This document shows positions 61,230 to 64,000 of a DNA stretch of 64,000 nucleotides, one piece after another (position 1 is the stretch's first letter; each line of letters begins with the position of its first letter). The translations under genes and the position numbers were made by a program. The DNA is taken from positions 58,121 to 122,120 of the forward strand of contig JAGXFX010000021.1 of the NCBI GenBank assembly GCA_024637045.1. Direction: 5' to 3'. The notes below the pieces were generated by a model, which saw only the letters and a list, made by a program, of their open reading frames with translations, made no database searches and was not told where the DNA came from. Source of the stretch: Soehngenia sp. GTDB lineage: Bacteria > Bacillota > Clostridia > Tissierellales > Tissierellaceae.

Positions 61230-62181
61230 TGTAGAGTTTTTAAGAGAAGCCATAAAAAATTGCAAGAGAGTAGCTGTTGTATCCCACAAGAGTCCTGACG
61301 GAGATAATCTCGGTTCTCTCTTGGCAATGGCGCTTTCACTTGAGAAAATGGGAAAAGATGTTGTGTATGTCAAAGCAGACATAATACCTGAAGATTATGA
61401 GTTTTTACCTGGGATCGAAAAACTGGAAACGATTGATGATAGTATAGATGAAATTGATCTTTTAATGGTCTTGGACAGCAGTGATGAAGATAGACTGGGT
61501 GAAAATAAATTTTTACTTGAGAAGTCTAAAATAATTGCCAATATTGACCATCATGTAAGTAATACACAATTTGGAGACATAAACATTGTGCTTCCAGACT
61601 TGTCCTCAACTGGTGAAATTTTATTCAATATCTTGGTAGAACTGGAAATGCCCATAGACAACATTATCGCTTCCTTGATATACGTAGCAATGAGCACAGA
61701 TACTGGTAGATTCACCTATCAGGGTGTAACTGGAAGCACTCATGAGACAGTTGCAAAACTATATGATTATGGAATTGATTCTTACAGTATCAACAGAAGT
61801 CTCTACCAGAGACGAAGTCTTGCTAGAACGAAGCTATTTGTCAAAGCTGTATCACAGATTGTATTCTACAACAATAATAAAATCGGTGTTGTCAAAGTAT
61901 CAAAAAAAATGCTTGATGAAACTGAGACATCAATGGATGATACTGATGGAATAGTTGAATTTATTAGAGATACTGAATCAGTTGAGGCAGCATGCCTTCT
62001 TAAAGAAATTAATGAAAGTATTATAAAAATAAGTTTGAGAACAAAAAATGAAGTTGATGCCAATAAAGTCTGCCAAGCATTCAGTGGTGGCGGTCATAAC
62101 AGAGCTTCTGGGGCAACTGTTGAGGACTCACTAGATAATGCTGAAAAAAGATTGGTAGCTGAAATTAATAAATATTTATAG
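61213..62181 (+). CDS. nrnA: DHH-family oligoribonuclease / pAp phosphatase NrnA
   Basis: Degrades very short RNA oligonucleotides and 3'-phosphoadenosine 5'-phosphate. The N-terminal DHH domain has VVSHKSPDGDNLGSLLAM, LMVLDSSDEDRLG and NIDHHVSN with the metal-binding Asp and His residues. The C-terminal DHHA1 domain ends with AFSGGGHNRASGATV. Length 322 is typical. Two adjacent ATGs (61213 and 61216) are possible; GGGAGGCC lies upstream within rbfA. Confidence 0.95.
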   Translation: MMTKSNVEFLREAIKNCKRVAVVSHKSPDGDNLGSLLAMALSLEKMGKDVVYVKADIIPEDYEFLPGIEKLETIDDSIDEIDLLMVLDSSDEDRLGENKFLLEKSKIIANIDHHVSNTQFGDINIVLPDLSSTGEILFNILVELEMPIDNIIASLIYVAMSTDTGRFTYQGVTGSTHETVAKLYDYGIDSYSINRSLYQRRSLARTKLFVKAVSQIVFYNNNKIGVVKVSKKMLDETETSMDDTDGIVEFIRDTESVEAACLLKEINESIIKISLRTKNEVDANKVCQAFSGGGHNRASGATVEDSLDNAEKRLVAEINKYL

Positions 62182-62198
62182 ATAAGCAGGGTGATAGT

Positions 62199-63089
62199 AT
62201 GGATGGAATAATTAATTTTTTCAAACCTGCTGGGATGACTTCCCATGATGCAGTATCCTATTTTAGGAGACTTCTGGGCACGAAAAAGGTTGGGCATACA
62301 GGTACCCTGGACCCAATGGCAACAGGTGTGCTTCCTATTTGTATAGGTAAAGGGACGAAAATTTCAGAATACCTACTTGCAGTCGACAAGGAATATATTG
62401 CTGAGCTGACATTGGGTGCGGCTTCTGATTCACAGGATAGCACGGGCAATGTAACCCATACTTCAGACAAGGTTGTAACTTTGGATGAGATAGAAGATGC
62501 ACTGCAATCTTTTAAAGGCCGCATAGACCAGATTCCTCCTATGTATTCGGCTAAAAAAATAGGCGGAAAGAAACTTTATGAGCTTGCAAGGATTGGAATA
62601 GAAGTCGAAAGAGAACCTAGGAAAATAAACATCAAGGATATTCAAATTCTCCACAACAAGGACAACAGAAATATTATCTTCTACACCAAATGCTCCAAAG
62701 GAACTTACATCAGAACAATTTGCAATGATCTAGGCGAAAAATTGAGAACCTACGGACATATGTCATATTTGCTCAGAGTGGGAGTAGGTAACTTCAAGAT
62801 AGAAAACTCATATGGCATGGACACTCTCAACAACATGAGTCTTGATGATATCATTAAAATAATACAGCCAATAGACAAAGCGATTCTTTTTATGGAGGAT
62901 ATTTATCTGGATAGTTCATACTACAAGCCTCTGACCAATGGAGTCAGAGTTGATATTGATAACTCTTCTAAAGCAACTGTTAATCAACTGCTTAGAGTGT
63001 ATGTTTCAAATATGTTTATCGGTATAGGAAAACTTGCTGAAGTGAATGACAGAATAACACTGAAAATGGAAAAGGTACTGATCAGGTGA
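62199..63089 (+). CDS. truB: tRNA pseudouridine-55 synthase TruB
   Basis: Makes pseudouridine 55 in the T-arm of tRNAs. The N terminus reads DGIINFFKPAGMTSHDAVSYFRR, and VGHTGTLDPMATGVLPICIG carries the catalytic aspartate. PPMYSAKKIGGKKLYELAR and CSKGTYIRTICND are conserved blocks. The C-terminal domain (about 240-296) is a short PUA-like tail. Length 296 is usual. ribF follows after 4 bases, the conserved truB-ribF pair. Confidence 0.96.
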   Translation: MDGIINFFKPAGMTSHDAVSYFRRLLGTKKVGHTGTLDPMATGVLPICIGKGTKISEYLLAVDKEYIAELTLGAASDSQDSTGNVTHTSDKVVTLDEIEDALQSFKGRIDQIPPMYSAKKIGGKKLYELARIGIEVEREPRKINIKDIQILHNKDNRNIIFYTKCSKGTYIRTICNDLGEKLRTYGHMSYLLRVGVGNFKIENSYGMDTLNNMSLDDIIKIIQPIDKAILFMEDIYLDSSYYKPLTNGVRVDIDNSSKATVNQLLRVYVSNMFIGIGKLAEVNDRITLKMEKVLIR

Positions 63090-63093
63090 GATA

Positions 63094-64000
63094 ATGGAAA
63101 TTGTACGAATTGACAATACAAACGAGACGAGATTTGAAACGTCCCTGGCTCTTGGGAATTTTGATGGTGTTCATATTGGTCACCAAAAACTAATATTATC
63201 AATGATTGAAACCGCTGATAAGGCTGAATTAAGACCTTCTATGATGATATTTGAGAACCATACAAAGTCTTTTGTTTTTAAAAATGGTCCGAGGCTGATT
63301 AACAGCAATTCTCAAAAGAATAAATTTCTTGAAAAGCTTGGTGTGAAAACTCTTTATACTATGAGGTTTGATGACGAAGTTATGACCCTTAGTCCAAGAG
63401 ATTTCGTAAGCACTCTTCTTTATGAGAAGTTGAATTGTAGAGCAATTACAGTTGGTCCTGACTATAGGTTTGGTCACAAAGCCAAGGGAGATGTGGAACA
63501 GTTGCTGGCTCTTAGTAATGAGCTTGGAATAGATACTCAGATAATCCAACCTGTTTATCACAATGATATTTTAGTCAGCAGCACCCTAATCCGAGAGCAT
63601 TTGACAGATGGAGAGATCATTGAGGCCAACAAATTACTTGGGAGACCTTTTGCCATTATTGGTGAGGTAATTCACGGTAAAGGTTTGGGTAAAAAACTCG
63701 GCGTTCCAACTGCCAACATCAAACCAAAAGACAAGTATGTTATACCAAAAAAAGGTATATACATGACATATACAGTAATTGAAGACAAAGCATATCCTAG
63801 TGCAACAAATATTGGTGTTAATCCTACTTTTGATGAAGTAGATTTAAAAATTGAAAATCATATTATTGGTTTTGATAGTCAGATTTACGGAAAAGAAATT
63901 GAGATATTCTTCCTGGAATATGTAAGGCCAGAGAAAAAATTTGATTCAATTGATGAACTTAAGAAAAAAATGCAGGAAGATATCCGGTATGTTGAGCAAA
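63094..64000 (+). CDS. ribF: Bifunctional riboflavin kinase / FAD synthetase RibF (C-terminal end cut by window)
   Basis: RibF converts riboflavin to FMN and FMN to FAD. The gene is not in the ORF track because its stop lies beyond the window; 302 codons are visible. The N-terminal adenylyltransferase domain has LALGNFDGVHIGHQ near residue 18-31 and VGPDYRFGHKAKGD. STLIRE and GEVIHGKGLGKKLGVPTANI mark the kinase domain, with EIEIFFLEYVRPEKKF near the end. Given typical lengths near 305-315 residues, it is nearly complete. AGGTGA at the truB stop serves as ribosome binding site. Confidence 0.95.
   Translation, partial: MEIVRIDNTNETRFETSLALGNFDGVHIGHQKLILSMIETADKAELRPSMMIFENHTKSFVFKNGPRLINSNSQKNKFLEKLGVKTLYTMRFDDEVMTLSPRDFVSTLLYEKLNCRAITVGPDYRFGHKAKGDVEQLLALSNELGIDTQIIQPVYHNDILVSSTLIREHLTDGEIIEANKLLGRPFAIIGEVIHGKGLGKKLGVPTANIKPKDKYVIPKKGIYMTYTVIEDKAYPSATNIGVNPTFDEVDLKIENHIIGFDSQIYGKEIEIFFLEYVRPEKKFDSIDELKKKMQEDIRYVEQ

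Overview
This window is a run of conserved housekeeping genes from a low-GC Gram-positive (Firmicutes/Clostridia-type) chromosome. The signs are strong AGGAGG-type ribosome binding sites, AT-rich codon use, and Firmicutes marker genes: RemA, PrkC/PrpC, the ThiT ECF component, PolC, CodY, YlxM, YlxR, RbgA and RqcH. The gene order follows the Bacillus/Clostridium core map, with several local losses described in the findings. An anaerobic clostridial lineage, possibly Tissierellia-like, is my best guess, but the sequence alone does not settle the genus. I see no tRNA, rRNA, CRISPR array, insertion sequence or phage gene. Nearly all genes lie on the + strand; the exceptions are the partial rqcH, rpmB and tmcAL.

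Layout. (1) 1-14940: the 5' end of rqcH points left; then yicC-remA-gmk-rpoZ-coaBC-priA-def-fmt-Zn peptidase-rsmB-rlmN-prpC-prkC-rsgA-rpe, covering nucleotide and CoA supply, replication restart, formyl-methionine handling, rRNA methylation and PASTA kinase signalling. (2) 14941-16435: a TPP-riboswitch-controlled thiamine salvage unit, thiT-thiN. (3) 16454-22590: rpmB (reverse), asp23-fakA, recG, rsmD-coaD and a small coiled-coil protein. (4) 22620-29267: tmcAL (reverse), ackA, yceD-rpmF, plsX-acpP-rnc and a radical SAM protein. (5) 29330-38069: smc-ftsY, ylxM-ffh-rpsP-khpA-rimM-trmD and rplS, covering chromosome condensation, protein targeting and ribosome maturation. (6) 38113-45675: rbgA-rnhB-yraN-comM-dprA-topA, then codY. 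(7) 45869-56678: rpsB, tsf, pyrH-frr, uppS-cdsA-rseP-ispG-polC. (8) 56790-64000: rimP-nusA-ylxR-infB-rbfA-nrnA-truB-ribF (ribF cut by the window end).

Regulation visible in the DNA includes good sigma-A-type promoters (thiT, asp23, ackA, yceD, ylxM, rplS, rpsB, rimP), one TPP riboswitch with its terminator, many intrinsic terminators placed between operon segments, and candidate CodY boxes near codY and ackA. No intergenic stretch reaches 300 bases; the longest are 105-390 and 23868-24139.

I found no convincing new multi-gene system. The points most worth following up are a perfect 15-bp palindrome overlapping the ylxM-ffh promoter, terminator hairpins butted directly against the rsmB and uppS ribosome binding sites, and clean absences of genes expected here (dxr, fabD/fabG, spoVM, ylbJ, ylxQ, xerC-hslVU).
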